Assembly (NCBI GenBank): GCA_017625915.1
Contig: JAGAJV010000191.1
Location: 1 to 41,795 of the forward strand
Reading direction: 5' to 3'
Length of the DNA: 41,795 nucleotides
Source of the DNA: Clostridia bacterium
Lineage (GTDB): Bacteria > Bacillota > Clostridia > Oscillospirales > CAG-272
Of this stretch, positions 17,268 to 25,990 are shown in pieces (positions within the stretch are counted from its first letter, which is position 1; every line of letters starts with the position of its first letter). The notes under the pieces were generated by a model. That model did no database searches. It saw nothing but the letters and a program-made list of their open reading frames with translations, and was not told where the DNA came from. The translations under genes were made by a program, and so were the position numbers.

Positions 17268-18326
17268 ATGGATAATAACGAGTTAATTCCCACTATACCC
17301 GATGATATTTCAGAAAACTCTGTTTTAGTGGTTAAAAGAAAGAAAAAAAGAAAGAAGCATTTTTTCTTTAAAAGGCTTCTTTGCTTTGTTCTAATTATGG
17401 GCTTATGCTATTTTGTTTATAGAAATTTAAATGAAATTAAGGTAATGGCAAATAAAATTGTTGATAAATTCTCAAGCGGAAATAATAACGAGCCGTCCTT
17501 TGATAGCAGTATAATTGATAGTGATAGCTTGTCTAGTGATAGTGGTGTAGTATCACCCCCAGAGGATATATTTACAATTCCTAGTGATGCTTTTGAGATT
17601 ATTTCTAACACAGGCAATTTCACAGAAATATCAAATGAAGCCGAAATTAGTCTTGATTTCGATTATTCAAATAGCCACATCTTAGCGAACGACATATATA
17701 AGCAATATGGGAACGAAGCGCCTGTTGTTTTAATTATACATTCTGCTTGCAGGGAAGCATATTCAAACGGTAGCTATTACTATACTGACGATAGCTTTTA
17801 CAGTAATGAAAATAATATTTCGTTGGTGGGCAAGATAATTTGCGATACATTGAACGACAATAACATAAACACCATACATATTGACGATATATTTGCAAAC
17901 GGCAGTATTTATAATTCAAATGTTGAATTTGAAAAAGCTTTAAACCAAGCTTTAAAAATGTATCCTAGCATTTCATATGTTTTTGATGTTTCAAGAGATA
18001 TTATAATCAATGACGATTTGTCCATGAATAAAATGGTATCCAATATAAACGGCAAGGATATTGCTCAAATCAAGCTTATTATAGGGTCTAGCAGTGACGA
18101 AAATAAAACATTTTGGCACAAAAATCTTTCCTTTGCAAGCAAGCTGGCTGAAAACAACAGCGATTTGGTTTATGATGTTACATTATCAAAATTTGAATTG
18201 ACGCAAAATATAAGTCCAATCTCAATGCGTATTGATGTGGGTGCTTTTTCAAACTCTATTGATGAAGCAATTCTAGCAGGTAATGAGCTTGCTTTAAGAA
18301 TATGTAATTTATTATGTCAAGGCTGA
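17268..18326 (+). CDS. spoIIP: Stage II sporulation protein P, with altered catalytic motifs
   Basis: SpoIIP is the amidase of the engulfment machinery (with SpoIID and SpoIIM) that trims septal peptidoglycan. Features: a basic N-terminus (RKKKRKK), one membrane anchor at about 36-51, an acidic Ser/Asp-rich linker, then the amidase domain at about 150-348. The order of blocks matches the family, including NGKDIAQIKLIIGS and WHKNLSFASKLA. The three motifs that supply zinc and the catalytic acid are changed: HSACREAY for the usual HTHNTESY (A160), DVSRD for D-[LV]-HRD (S242), and RIDVGAFSN for the IE-x-G-x-x-x-N block (D323). The ATG follows GTGAGGT. The last 15 bases overlap mecA tail to tail. 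Confidence 0.85.
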   Translation: MDNNELIPTIPDDISENSVLVVKRKKKRKKHFFFKRLLCFVLIMGLCYFVYRNLNEIKVMANKIVDKFSSGNNNEPSFDSSIIDSDSLSSDSGVVSPPEDIFTIPSDAFEIISNTGNFTEISNEAEISLDFDYSNSHILANDIYKQYGNEAPVVLIIHSACREAYSNGSYYYTDDSFYSNENNISLVGKIICDTLNDNNINTIHIDDIFANGSIYNSNVEFEKALNQALKMYPSISYVFDVSRDIIINDDLSMNKMVSNINGKDIAQIKLIIGSSSDENKTFWHKNLSFASKLAENNSDLVYDVTLSKFELTQNISPISMRIDVGAFSNSIDEAILAGNELALRICNLLCQG

Positions 18327-18896
18327 TAAAACCTTAACACCATCCTTTTTTAAAATGCATTTATAATGCTCTTTTATGTAGCTAGCAATACTGCCCTTAA
18401 TGTATTTAGAATATTCAAGTAGAAAGGAATATCTGATATCCTTTATGTATATGTCCTCTAAAATCATATAGTATCTTTTCTTGTCGATATCGTAATAAAC
18501 CGAGCTTTTGTTTTTATATTTGATTTCCTTTAATCTATAGCACGCCTGCAAAAGATTTTCTATATTTTCAAAATCGAATATTGATAATACTGATTTGGGC
18601 TTTTTGTTATCAAGCTGTTGATTTTTATCCTTATACACCGCCTTTTCTGCCTCCATACTGATACAGCTTATATATATTTCACAGCCACCATCCTTAGATG
18701 GAAATATTTCAGTAAATATTTTTCTGCCTGCATATGAAAAATCAACCGTTTCCTTTGCCTTTAAAAGCAGCTTTGAAAAGGATTCCTTTATTTCATCCTC
18801 TTCAAGTATATCACTATCTAAAATTCTGTACTCCTTAGTTTCATCTATATTCAAGGAAATTTTAATTGCGTGCTTTCCTATTCGTAGTATTTCCAT
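18312..18896 (-). CDS. mecA: Adaptor protein MecA-like
   Basis: MecA hands substrates to the ClpC-ClpP protease. The 194-residue protein starts MEILRIGKHAIKISLN and continues with the MecA-type N-domain (LLLKAKETVDFSYAGRKIF, then FPSKDGGCEIYIS). A Lys-rich linker (about 85-105) leads to the C-terminal ClpC-binding-like domain (DFENIENLLQACYRL; YYDIDKKRYYMILE). The length is close to MecA/YpbH. Identity is low, so it is called MecA-like. The ATG follows AGAGGTGAC. It is convergent with spoIIP with a 15-base overlap and no terminator between them. Confidence 0.8.
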   Translation of the reverse strand: MEILRIGKHAIKISLNIDETKEYRILDSDILEEDEIKESFSKLLLKAKETVDFSYAGRKIFTEIFPSKDGGCEIYISCISMEAEKAVYKDKNQQLDNKKPKSVLSIFDFENIENLLQACYRLKEIKYKNKSSVYYDIDKKRYYMILEDIYIKDIRYSFLLEYSKYIKGSIASYIKEHYKCILKKDGVKVLSALT

Positions 18897-19000
18897 TTTG
18901 TCACCTCTCTTTTAAATATTATATGCCTTGAATTAATTTTGTGCAAGGAACAATGTTTTCTATTTTTGTAAGTATATGTATTTTTTGAAAAAATTTATAA

Positions 19001-19027
19001 TATAATTTACCATAAAGAAAAAAGGAG
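19001..19027 (+). promoter_or_regulatory. -10 element and ribosome binding site of the SLH gene
   Basis: TATAAT at 19001-19006 is followed by AAAGGAG at 19020-19026 and the ATG at 19034. No good -35 hexamer is seen 17 bases upstream of the -10, so the promoter may be weak or use another sigma factor. Confidence 0.4.
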
Positions 19028-19033
19028 CATAAT

Positions 19034-20308
19034 ATGAAAAAATTTATTATTTTTACAATTATTTGTGCTTGCATTTTGTGTATCGGGATTTCAGCAAGTG
19101 ATAAAATATCCCCTGCCATTGATGTAATTGCAACAGAAAATGAAATGATTAAAACAGGAATTTTACAAAATGGAGAAATTGTATTTGATACATATGATTT
19201 TGACACATCTTTAGGTGCTAATGTAAAATCTATTACTATATGTAGCTTGCCTAGTGAGACTGAGGGCAGATTAATGCTAGGAAATTTATATGTGGTGGAG
19301 AATCAAGTTATTTTTAGAGAGGATTTTTCACTTTTAAAATTTGTTTCAGCAAATACAGAGGAATCAGCATCAGTTTTTTATTTTGAACCAAATAATAGTG
19401 GTTATGAAATCGCGTGCTCGTTAAAGACCACAAAAAGCGTGAATTTTTCTCCTGTTGCGTCAAACGGTGATGTAATAAGCACCTGGACACAGGAAAATAT
19501 ATCAAATTACGGTACGTTATCAGGCTATGACCCTGACGGTGACGAATTAAAATTTGAAATTGTAAATTATCCTAAAAAGGGACTTGTGACATTAACAAAC
19601 ACTACAACAGGGGATTACAAATATACTCCATATCTAGATGCTAAGGGCACAGATGCTTTTTCGTATAGAGTTATGGACAGCTACGGTAATTATTCAGAAA
19701 CCTGCACCGTAAGCATAAAAATTGATAAGCTAAGAGTTAGTCTTGTTTTTAACGATATAGAAAATGACAAATATTTAAACGCAGTATTAGTTATGAAGGA
19801 ATTTGATATTATGGAATGTACAGAAAATAAAGATGGCTCATTTTCCTTTAACCCAAATGAAATTGTAACAAAAGAAGAATTTGTATATTTAGTTATGCTT
19901 ACAATGGGTGCAAAAAATGTACCTACCCTTGATGTTACCAGATTTGCAGATAACGACGATATAGCTCCTGAATATAGAGGCTATATTGAGGCGGCAATAT
20001 CTTTAGGCATAATTACAGGCACAAACGAGGCTGACGGACTACATTTTAATCCTAAAAAAGAAATCGCAACAGCAGAGGCGGCTGTAATAATAAATAAAAT
20101 CATTGGTGCAAAAGCAACAAATGATGCAAAAGCCTTTTCTGACGAAAAAGATATACCAAGCTATGCAAAGGAAGCATTAAATGCGCTAAATAGTATTGGA
20201 ATTATAGCCACAGAAAACGGTAAAATCAATCCAAATTCTCCTCTTTCTCGCTCACAAACCGCACAAATTTTAATGTCACTGTTACAGTATAGAGGAAAAC
20301 TAAATTAA
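19034..20308 (+). CDS. Secreted S-layer-homology (SLH) domain protein with cadherin-like domain
   Basis: The 424-residue protein has a signal peptide (about 1-20, IIFTIICACILCIGISA). An N-terminal region without recognised family follows. A cadherin/Ig-like repeat at about 145-230 shows the calcium-type motif DPDGDELKFEIV and a GxxxYTP...GTDAFSYRV block. Three SLH-type segments follow at about 240-295, 300-360 and 362-420 (FADNDDIAPEYRGYIEAAISLGII; FSDEKDIPSYAKEALNALNSIGII; FNPNEIVTKEEFVYLV). SLH domains bind pyruvylated wall polymers, so it is probably wall-anchored. It is monocistronic and terminated directly. Confidence 0.88.
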   Translation: MKKFIIFTIICACILCIGISASDKISPAIDVIATENEMIKTGILQNGEIVFDTYDFDTSLGANVKSITICSLPSETEGRLMLGNLYVVENQVIFREDFSLLKFVSANTEESASVFYFEPNNSGYEIACSLKTTKSVNFSPVASNGDVISTWTQENISNYGTLSGYDPDGDELKFEIVNYPKKGLVTLTNTTTGDYKYTPYLDAKGTDAFSYRVMDSYGNYSETCTVSIKIDKLRVSLVFNDIENDKYLNAVLVMKEFDIMECTENKDGSFSFNPNEIVTKEEFVYLVMLTMGAKNVPTLDVTRFADNDDIAPEYRGYIEAAISLGIITGTNEADGLHFNPKKEIATAEAAVIINKIIGAKATNDAKAFSDEKDIPSYAKEALNALNSIGIIATENGKINPNSPLSRSQTAQILMSLLQYRGKLN

Positions 20309-20309
20309 C

Positions 20310-20340
20310 AAAAAATCTCACCCCACGGTGAGATTTTTAT
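20310..20340. terminator. Terminator between the SLH gene and rqcH
   Basis: AAAAATCTCACC pairs with GGTGAGATTTTT around CCAC. T-runs in both readings make it usable by both convergent genes. Confidence 0.9.
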
Positions 20341-20360
20341 TGTTTTATTGATACAGGGTG

Positions 20361-22109
20361 CTATTTTTGTTGCATTTCCTTTATGCGTTTTTCGTCGGGT
20401 GTGACATATGCAGTCCAGTTAACATGATAGATTACATATCCAGGCTTTGAGCCGGTAGGCTTTTTTACATGCCTTGCGTTTGTATAGTCAACTGCTATAT
20501 TGTTGCCCTCAGCTTTTGAATAATAAGCTGCAATTTCGGCAGCCTCGGTAAAGTCCTTTGCGTCAGGCTCTTCGCCGTGGGCTTGTAAAAGCACATGAGA
20601 GCCAGGAAGATTTTTGACATGGAACCACCAATCGGATTTTTCCGCAAGCTTGGTTGTAATGTAATCGTTTTGTATATTATTCTTGCCACAGAGCACGGTA
20701 TAGCCACTGCTTGTTTTGAATTTAAGCGGTTGAGGCGAACCTTGCTTTGACTGAACATAATTTTTCATTTTTGAGGCATAGCCACTGTGAAAAAGCTCGT
20801 CACGTATCTGTAAAAGGTCACTTTCCTTCTCTGCCTTGGTTAATGATTCAAATACGGTTGAGATATATTCTAGCTCATTTTTTGCAATTTCGATTTGCTT
20901 TGCAAGCTCTGTTTTTGCTTTTTTAAGCTTATTATACCTTTTGTAGTATTTTTGCGCGTTTTGAGACGGGGACAGCTTTTCGTCAAGTGGAATATCTATC
21001 ATTGGGCATTCATCATCATAATAGTTAATAACCTTAGCGCTTAAAACTCCTTTTTTAATCATATGAAGGTTGGCGGTGATAAGGTCTGCCATTATGCGAT
21101 ACTTATCCGCTTCCTCGCATTGCTCAATTTCCTCGGTTTGTAATGAGATTTTTTTAGTAATTCTTGATTCTGCGTTAATTAATAGTCTTAAAATATCGCT
21201 TGATTTTTGCTTAATTCTTTCGTTTTGACCCTTTTTTGAGTAGTAGGCATCAATTAGCCTTGAAAAGCTTTCGTATTCAATGCTTTTGTATTTACTACCT
21301 AAATATTCTAAAGGGAAATATGAAAACTCAAATTGATTTCCCTGCTCATCTACAATTAAATATGGCTTCAAATCCATATTGCGCATTTTCTCTGTAAAAT
21401 CTAAAAAAGTGTCACAGAGTATCTGTTTTTTAACTTCAAAAAGCTGCGCGTCGTGAGATTTTGACACCGTGTAGGTTAGCTGTCTTGCAGTTGATGGGGC
21501 TATTCCAAGAAAATTAGATGTGATAAATTTATCGCATTTCATTTCCCTTGATGCTTCATTGAATTTTCCTTCAAATTGCTCTTTAGTTACATTTATTGTA
21601 TCTAATTTATCTTGCTTTGGCGGAAGCTCATATTTCATTCCAATAAGCAGTTGTCTTTTATCGCTAGTTGTAAAATCGACCGCTTTTAAGAGTGCAAGTA
21701 TTTTATAATCTGCATCGGTTAAAATTATGTTACTGTATTTTCCCATAATTTCACAAATTAAATACTTCTTTACTCTAAAGCCCATTTCGTCGTATGCATC
21801 AAATTCGAGCTGACACACTCTTTCATAACCCAAGCACCTTGCATCTGTCATTTTACCGCCACTAATATGCTTTCTAAGCAGCATACATAGCATTGGTGCC
21901 TTTTGCGGATTTTCCGTTTGTGCCTCGGTTATATTTATTCTCGGATAATTTGAGCCTGCATTTATAAGTAGCTTAACGTTTCTTTTTAATGAATGTAGCA
22001 TTAATACGATTTCGTCGTTTGAGGGCTGATATACCTTTTCTATTTTACATTCGCCTAGCTCTTTAATTTCATTCACAACTAAGCGAAGCATTCCTGCATC
22101 AAATGCCAT
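20361..22109 (-). CDS. rqcH: Rqc2/RqcH homolog, NFACT family
   Basis: Ribosome quality-control factor that binds stalled 50S-peptidyl-tRNA complexes and directs C-terminal alanine tailing; formerly called fibronectin-binding protein. The 582 residues match the family. NFACT-N begins MAFDAGMLRLVVNEI. The region at about 300-420 is helical and coiled-coil. NFACT-R at the C-terminal end shows NDYITTKLAEKSDWWFHVKNLPGSHVLL and NIAVDYTNARHVKKPTGSKPG. The ATG follows AAGGAGAC. Cytosolic and monocistronic, convergent with the SLH gene. Confidence 0.94.
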   Translation of the reverse strand: MAFDAGMLRLVVNEIKELGECKIEKVYQPSNDEIVLMLHSLKRNVKLLINAGSNYPRINITEAQTENPQKAPMLCMLLRKHISGGKMTDARCLGYERVCQLEFDAYDEMGFRVKKYLICEIMGKYSNIILTDADYKILALLKAVDFTTSDKRQLLIGMKYELPPKQDKLDTINVTKEQFEGKFNEASREMKCDKFITSNFLGIAPSTARQLTYTVSKSHDAQLFEVKKQILCDTFLDFTEKMRNMDLKPYLIVDEQGNQFEFSYFPLEYLGSKYKSIEYESFSRLIDAYYSKKGQNERIKQKSSDILRLLINAESRITKKISLQTEEIEQCEEADKYRIMADLITANLHMIKKGVLSAKVINYYDDECPMIDIPLDEKLSPSQNAQKYYKRYNKLKKAKTELAKQIEIAKNELEYISTVFESLTKAEKESDLLQIRDELFHSGYASKMKNYVQSKQGSPQPLKFKTSSGYTVLCGKNNIQNDYITTKLAEKSDWWFHVKNLPGSHVLLQAHGEEPDAKDFTEAAEIAAYYSKAEGNNIAVDYTNARHVKKPTGSKPGYVIYHVNWTAYVTPDEKRIKEMQQK

Positions 22110-22222
22110 TATTTGTCTCCTTGCTTCTAATACTAGCTTATATTTTACACCATTTTCCCATTTAAGTCAAATATTTTCTTATATTTTTTAAAATAACTAT
22201 AGAAAAATTTTATATTTTATGT

Positions 22223-22308
22223 TATACTGTATTCTAGCAATCTTATAGGCAGGCTTAAATAACCCTAAAGACTGTCTTACATGCGAATACTTATGATTGC
22301 TGAAAGGA
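22223..22308 (+). promoter_or_regulatory. lon promoter -10 and structured 5' leader
   Basis: TATACT at 22223-22228 puts the transcript start near 22235. The leader would open with AGCAATC (22236-22242), which pairs with GATTGCT (22295-22301) immediately before the ribosome binding site AAAGGA (22303-22308). Between them GGCAGGCTT pairs with AAGACTGTC, with one mismatch and one GU pair. The -35 region is weak. No known riboswitch class was recognised. Confidence 0.45.
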
Positions 22309-22314
22309 TACCTA

Positions 22315-24690
22315 ATGATAAAATATAATGAATTTGGCGAGCATATGACTTTACCTTTGATCCCTCTTACGGGAGTTGTGTTCGCTTACCCAAAAATTTC
22401 TATTACTATTGACGCTTTAACTCCAGCAGTAAAGGCTGCTATAGAATCCAGCGAGAAAAGCGGTTCGCCTGTTTTTTTAGCTACTCAAAAAAATCCATTT
22501 GAAGTTAAAATTGACACAAAAAATCTTTATGAGGTGGGCACTGTAGCCAGAATTAAGCAAATAACAAGACGAAATGGTACTTTGTCTGTTACCTTAGATA
22601 ACATTTGCAGAGCAATTACAATTAATGTCTTTGCAGTAAGTGGCTATTATATGTGTGATGTTCGCACAAGACTACTTGAAATTGAAGGCTACAGTGACGA
22701 AGAAGGAATCGCACTACTAAATGTTTTAAAGGAAAAGGCTAAGGAAACTGTATCTATTTTCTCCTCTCCTTCAAAGGATTTAATTAAGGAAATTGACAAG
22801 GCTCAGGACATTAGCTTTTTATCCGACCTTGTTGGCGCTACCGTTTTAACTGACTCAAACGATAAATATGCTCTACTCGAGGAATTTGACGAATATAAGC
22901 GTGCCGAGCTTGCAATATCTCTTATGGAAAAGGAGATAATGCTAATTAAGCTGGAAACCTCCATTAAGAAAAAGGCAGCAAGAAGCATTGAGGAGCATCA
23001 AAAGGAATATTTCCTTCGAGAACAGATGAAGGCAATTCAAGCCGAGCTTGGTGGTGACTCACAAAGCGAGGCCGAGGAGCTTTACGAACAGATTAAATCA
23101 AAGCATTTTCCTAAAAAGGTTGAGGATAAGCTACTTAAGGAGCTTATTAAATTTAACAAAGCACCGTTTGGCTCTCCTGAAAGCGCAGTTTTGCGTACAT
23201 ATCTTGAAACCTGTCTTGAAATTCCTTTTGAAAAATATTCTAAGGATGAGACAAGCGTTGCAAACGCTAGAAAAATTCTTGAAAGAGACCACTATGGGCT
23301 TGAAAAGGTTAAGGAAAGAATACTTGAATTTATTGCCGTTAAGGAAATGAATCCTGATATTAAAAATCAAATTATTTGTCTTGTTGGTCCTCCCGGTGTT
23401 GGTAAAACATCCCTATGCTCTTCTATCGCAACTGCACTTAAGAGAAAATATGTTCGTGTATCTCTTGGTGGTGTGCGTGACGAATCTGATATAAGAGGTC
23501 ACAGAAAAACCTATGTTGCGGCTATGCCCGGCAGAATTATTAATGCATTAATCGAGTGCAAGACATCTAATCCACTAATGGTTCTTGACGAAATTGATAA
23601 AATGACATCCGATTCTCGTGGCGACCCTGCATCTGCTATGCTTGAGGTGCTTGACGGCGAGCAAAACAAGACCTTTAGAGACCATTTTGTTGAAATGGAG
23701 GTTGATTTATCCCGTTGTATGTTTATTGCAACGGCTAACTCACTTGACAGTATTCCTGCACCATTAATTGACAGAATGGAAATTATTGAGCTTTCTTCCT
23801 ATACAAGAATAGAAAAATTCTTTATTGCTAAAAATCATTTGATTACTAAGCAATTAAAGCGTCACGGTTTAAATAAGCGTATGCTTAAAATTTCTGACGA
23901 TGCTATTTATGCTTTAATTGATTCATATACTGCCGAGGCCGGAGTTCGTAATCTCGAAAGAGAGATTGCTTCTCTATGCAGAAAGGCTGCTAAGGATATT
24001 ATTGAAAAGGGCATTAAATCCGTTTCAATTACAGGTGATAATATCGAAAAATATCTTGGCACAAAAAAATACGAGGCAGAAAAAATCGATGATGAAAATC
24101 AAGTAGGTGTTGTAAACGGAATGGCTTACACATCTATTGGTGGTGACCTATTAAAAATTGAGGCTACCATTATGAAGGGAACAGGAAAGCTACAGCTTAC
24201 AGGTAAGCTTGGGGAGGTTATGCGTGAAAGCTGTGAAATTGCAGTAAGCGTTATTCGCCAAAATGCAGAAAAGCTAGGTATTGACCCTGATTTCTATTCG
24301 AAATACGATATTCACATTCACGCACCAGAGGGAGCTGTGCCAAAGGACGGTCCTAGTGCGGGTATTACTATTACTACTGCTCTTGCTAGTGTTCTAACGG
24401 GCAGAAGCGTGCGTCGTGATGTGTCTATGACCGGTGAAATTACATTAAGAGGTAAGGTTTTACCTATTGGCGGTCTTAAGGAAAAAACTCTTGCTGCGTA
24501 TAGTGCAGGAGTTAAGAATATAATTATCCCCAGAAAAAATGTAAAGGACCTTGATAACATTGATAAAGCTGTTCGTGAGAATGTTAATTTTATTCCTTGC
24601 GATAATATTTTTGATGTGTTTAATAGCGCCTTTGCCGACGAGGAAATTATTGCAATAATACAACAATACACAGGAAGCTATAACAAATGA
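22315..24690 (+). CDS. lon: ATP-dependent protease Lon
   Basis: Cytosolic AAA+ serine protease that degrades misfolded and regulatory proteins. The start is ATG 22315 behind AAAGGA; an in-frame TTG at 22297 lies inside the leader stem. The 791-residue protein has the N-terminal substrate-binding domain (LPLIPLTGVVFAYPK), a helical linker, Walker A GPPGVGKTS (about 358-366), Walker B LMVLDEIDKM, and the protease domain with DGPSAG (Ser681) and GGLKEK (Lys724), the catalytic dyad. The stop overlaps the engB start by four bases (ATGA). lon-engB is the normal Firmicutes order. No CIRCE element is seen upstream. Confidence 0.97.
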   Translation: MIKYNEFGEHMTLPLIPLTGVVFAYPKISITIDALTPAVKAAIESSEKSGSPVFLATQKNPFEVKIDTKNLYEVGTVARIKQITRRNGTLSVTLDNICRAITINVFAVSGYYMCDVRTRLLEIEGYSDEEGIALLNVLKEKAKETVSIFSSPSKDLIKEIDKAQDISFLSDLVGATVLTDSNDKYALLEEFDEYKRAELAISLMEKEIMLIKLETSIKKKAARSIEEHQKEYFLREQMKAIQAELGGDSQSEAEELYEQIKSKHFPKKVEDKLLKELIKFNKAPFGSPESAVLRTYLETCLEIPFEKYSKDETSVANARKILERDHYGLEKVKERILEFIAVKEMNPDIKNQIICLVGPPGVGKTSLCSSIATALKRKYVRVSLGGVRDESDIRGHRKTYVAAMPGRIINALIECKTSNPLMVLDEIDKMTSDSRGDPASAMLEVLDGEQNKTFRDHFVEMEVDLSRCMFIATANSLDSIPAPLIDRMEIIELSSYTRIEKFFIAKNHLITKQLKRHGLNKRMLKISDDAIYALIDSYTAEAGVRNLEREIASLCRKAAKDIIEKGIKSVSITGDNIEKYLGTKKYEAEKIDDENQVGVVNGMAYTSIGGDLLKIEATIMKGTGKLQLTGKLGEVMRESCEIAVSVIRQNAEKLGIDPDFYSKYDIHIHAPEGAVPKDGPSAGITITTALASVLTGRSVRRDVSMTGEITLRGKVLPIGGLKEKTLAAYSAGVKNIIIPRKNVKDLDNIDKAVRENVNFIPCDNIFDVFNSAFADEEIIAIIQQYTGSYNK

Positions 24691-25289
24691 AAATAAACAC
24701 AAACAATGTTTCTTTAAAGATTAGTGCCGGTGAGCCCAGACAATTCCCTAGAAGTCCTTTGCCACAAATTGCGTTTTCCGGTAGATCTAATGTTGGTAAG
24801 AGCTCTCTTATTAATACATTACTAAACAGAAAATCTATGGCGAGGGTTTCCTCTGCTCCCGGTAAGACTATAACCGTCAATTTTTACGATATTGATTCAA
24901 AGCTGTTTTTGGTCGACTTGCCCGGTTATGGATATGCTAAGCGTACTAAGGTTGACCAAATTAAGTGGTCCAATCTTGTTGACGGTTATTTTACAAAAAA
25001 TCAAAATATTGATTTACTGAAGCTTGTTGTTCAGCTAGTGGACTCTAGAATTGGCTTGACTAATGATGATATTGATATGATTACATTTATGAATCAAGCT
25101 GATATTCCATATATTATAGTTGCTACTAAAACCGACAAGCTTAATAAAACCGAGAGAGAAAAATCTGTTACCTCTCTTATTACTAATCCTATATTGCGAC
25201 AAGGCACACATATTATTATGTTCTCCTCTGAAAGTAAAGAGGGTAAAAGCGATGTGTGGGATGCAATTTTAGATTTCGCAGAGAATTAA
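24687..25289 (+). CDS. engB: Ribosome biogenesis GTP-binding protein YsxC/EngB
   Basis: Essential small GTPase for late assembly of the 50S subunit. The 200 residues carry G1 GRSNVGKSS, G2 region TVNFYD after PGKT, G3 DLPGYGYAKR, G4 TKTD (ATKTDKLNK) and G5 FSSESKEG. The ATG lies inside the lon stop codon region, so translation is coupled. The length and the adjacency to lon both match the family. Confidence 0.96.
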   Translation: MKINTNNVSLKISAGEPRQFPRSPLPQIAFSGRSNVGKSSLINTLLNRKSMARVSSAPGKTITVNFYDIDSKLFLVDLPGYGYAKRTKVDQIKWSNLVDGYFTKNQNIDLLKLVVQLVDSRIGLTNDDIDMITFMNQADIPYIIVATKTDKLNKTEREKSVTSLITNPILRQGTHIIMFSSESKEGKSDVWDAILDFAEN

Positions 25290-25326
25290 ACCACTTCTAT
25301 GTATTCTCTGCTATTTAGGAGAAAAA

Positions 25327-25983
25327 ATGGAAGATTTATTTATTAAGTTTTTTGATTTACTCATAACAATACCTACAGTACTTATTGCACTTACCTTTCA
25401 CGAATGCGCACACGGCTTTGTTGCATATAAGCTTGGTGATCCTACTGCAAAGTATATGGGTAGGCTTTCATTAAATCCGTTAAAGCATCTTGATCCTATA
25501 GGTGCTCTATGTATGGTGCTATGTGGATTTGGTTGGGCAAAGCCTGTGCCTGTTGATATGAGGCAATTTAAAAACCCGAAGAGTGGAATGGCGCTTTGCG
25601 CTCTTGCGGGACCGCTTACAAATCTTATTTTAGGCTTTATAGGTGCGTTTTTGTATTGGCTGATAGTTTTAATTTTTCCAAGTATTGTTTATAATTGGAA
25701 TATCTTATCTTTATTGTCCATATTTGGAGTATTAAATATCTATCTTGCTATTTTCAATCTGATTCCGTTACCGCCTTTTGATGGCTCAAGAATTTTGTCA
25801 GCATTTTTACCAGACAAATATTACATCAAGCTTATGCAATATGAAAGATATATTGCTCTTGGCTTCTTTTTAGTGCTACTTGCTGACGACCGTTTTCTTG
25901 GTGGACATATTACGGGAGCTTTAGCCACTGTTGTTTATTGGATATTTAACGGATTTTTATCATTTTTTAATTTATTTGTGTGA
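25327..25983 (+). CDS. Site-2 protease family (M50) intramembrane metalloprotease
   Basis: Membrane protein of 218 residues with about five hydrophobic segments. The zinc motif HECAH (residues 26-30, HExxH) lies in the first helix. NPLKHLDPIGAL and the third ligand region NLIPLPPFDGSRIL match the compact S2P-M50-like subfamily, whose substrates are generally unknown. The ATG follows AGGAGAAAAA. It lies between engB (38-base gap) and scpA (7-base gap), a common clostridial arrangement. Confidence 0.9.
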   Translation: MEDLFIKFFDLLITIPTVLIALTFHECAHGFVAYKLGDPTAKYMGRLSLNPLKHLDPIGALCMVLCGFGWAKPVPVDMRQFKNPKSGMALCALAGPLTNLILGFIGAFLYWLIVLIFPSIVYNWNILSLLSIFGVLNIYLAIFNLIPLPPFDGSRILSAFLPDKYYIKLMQYERYIALGFFLVLLADDRFLGGHITGALATVVYWIFNGFLSFFNLFV

Positions 25984-25990
25984 GGCATAA

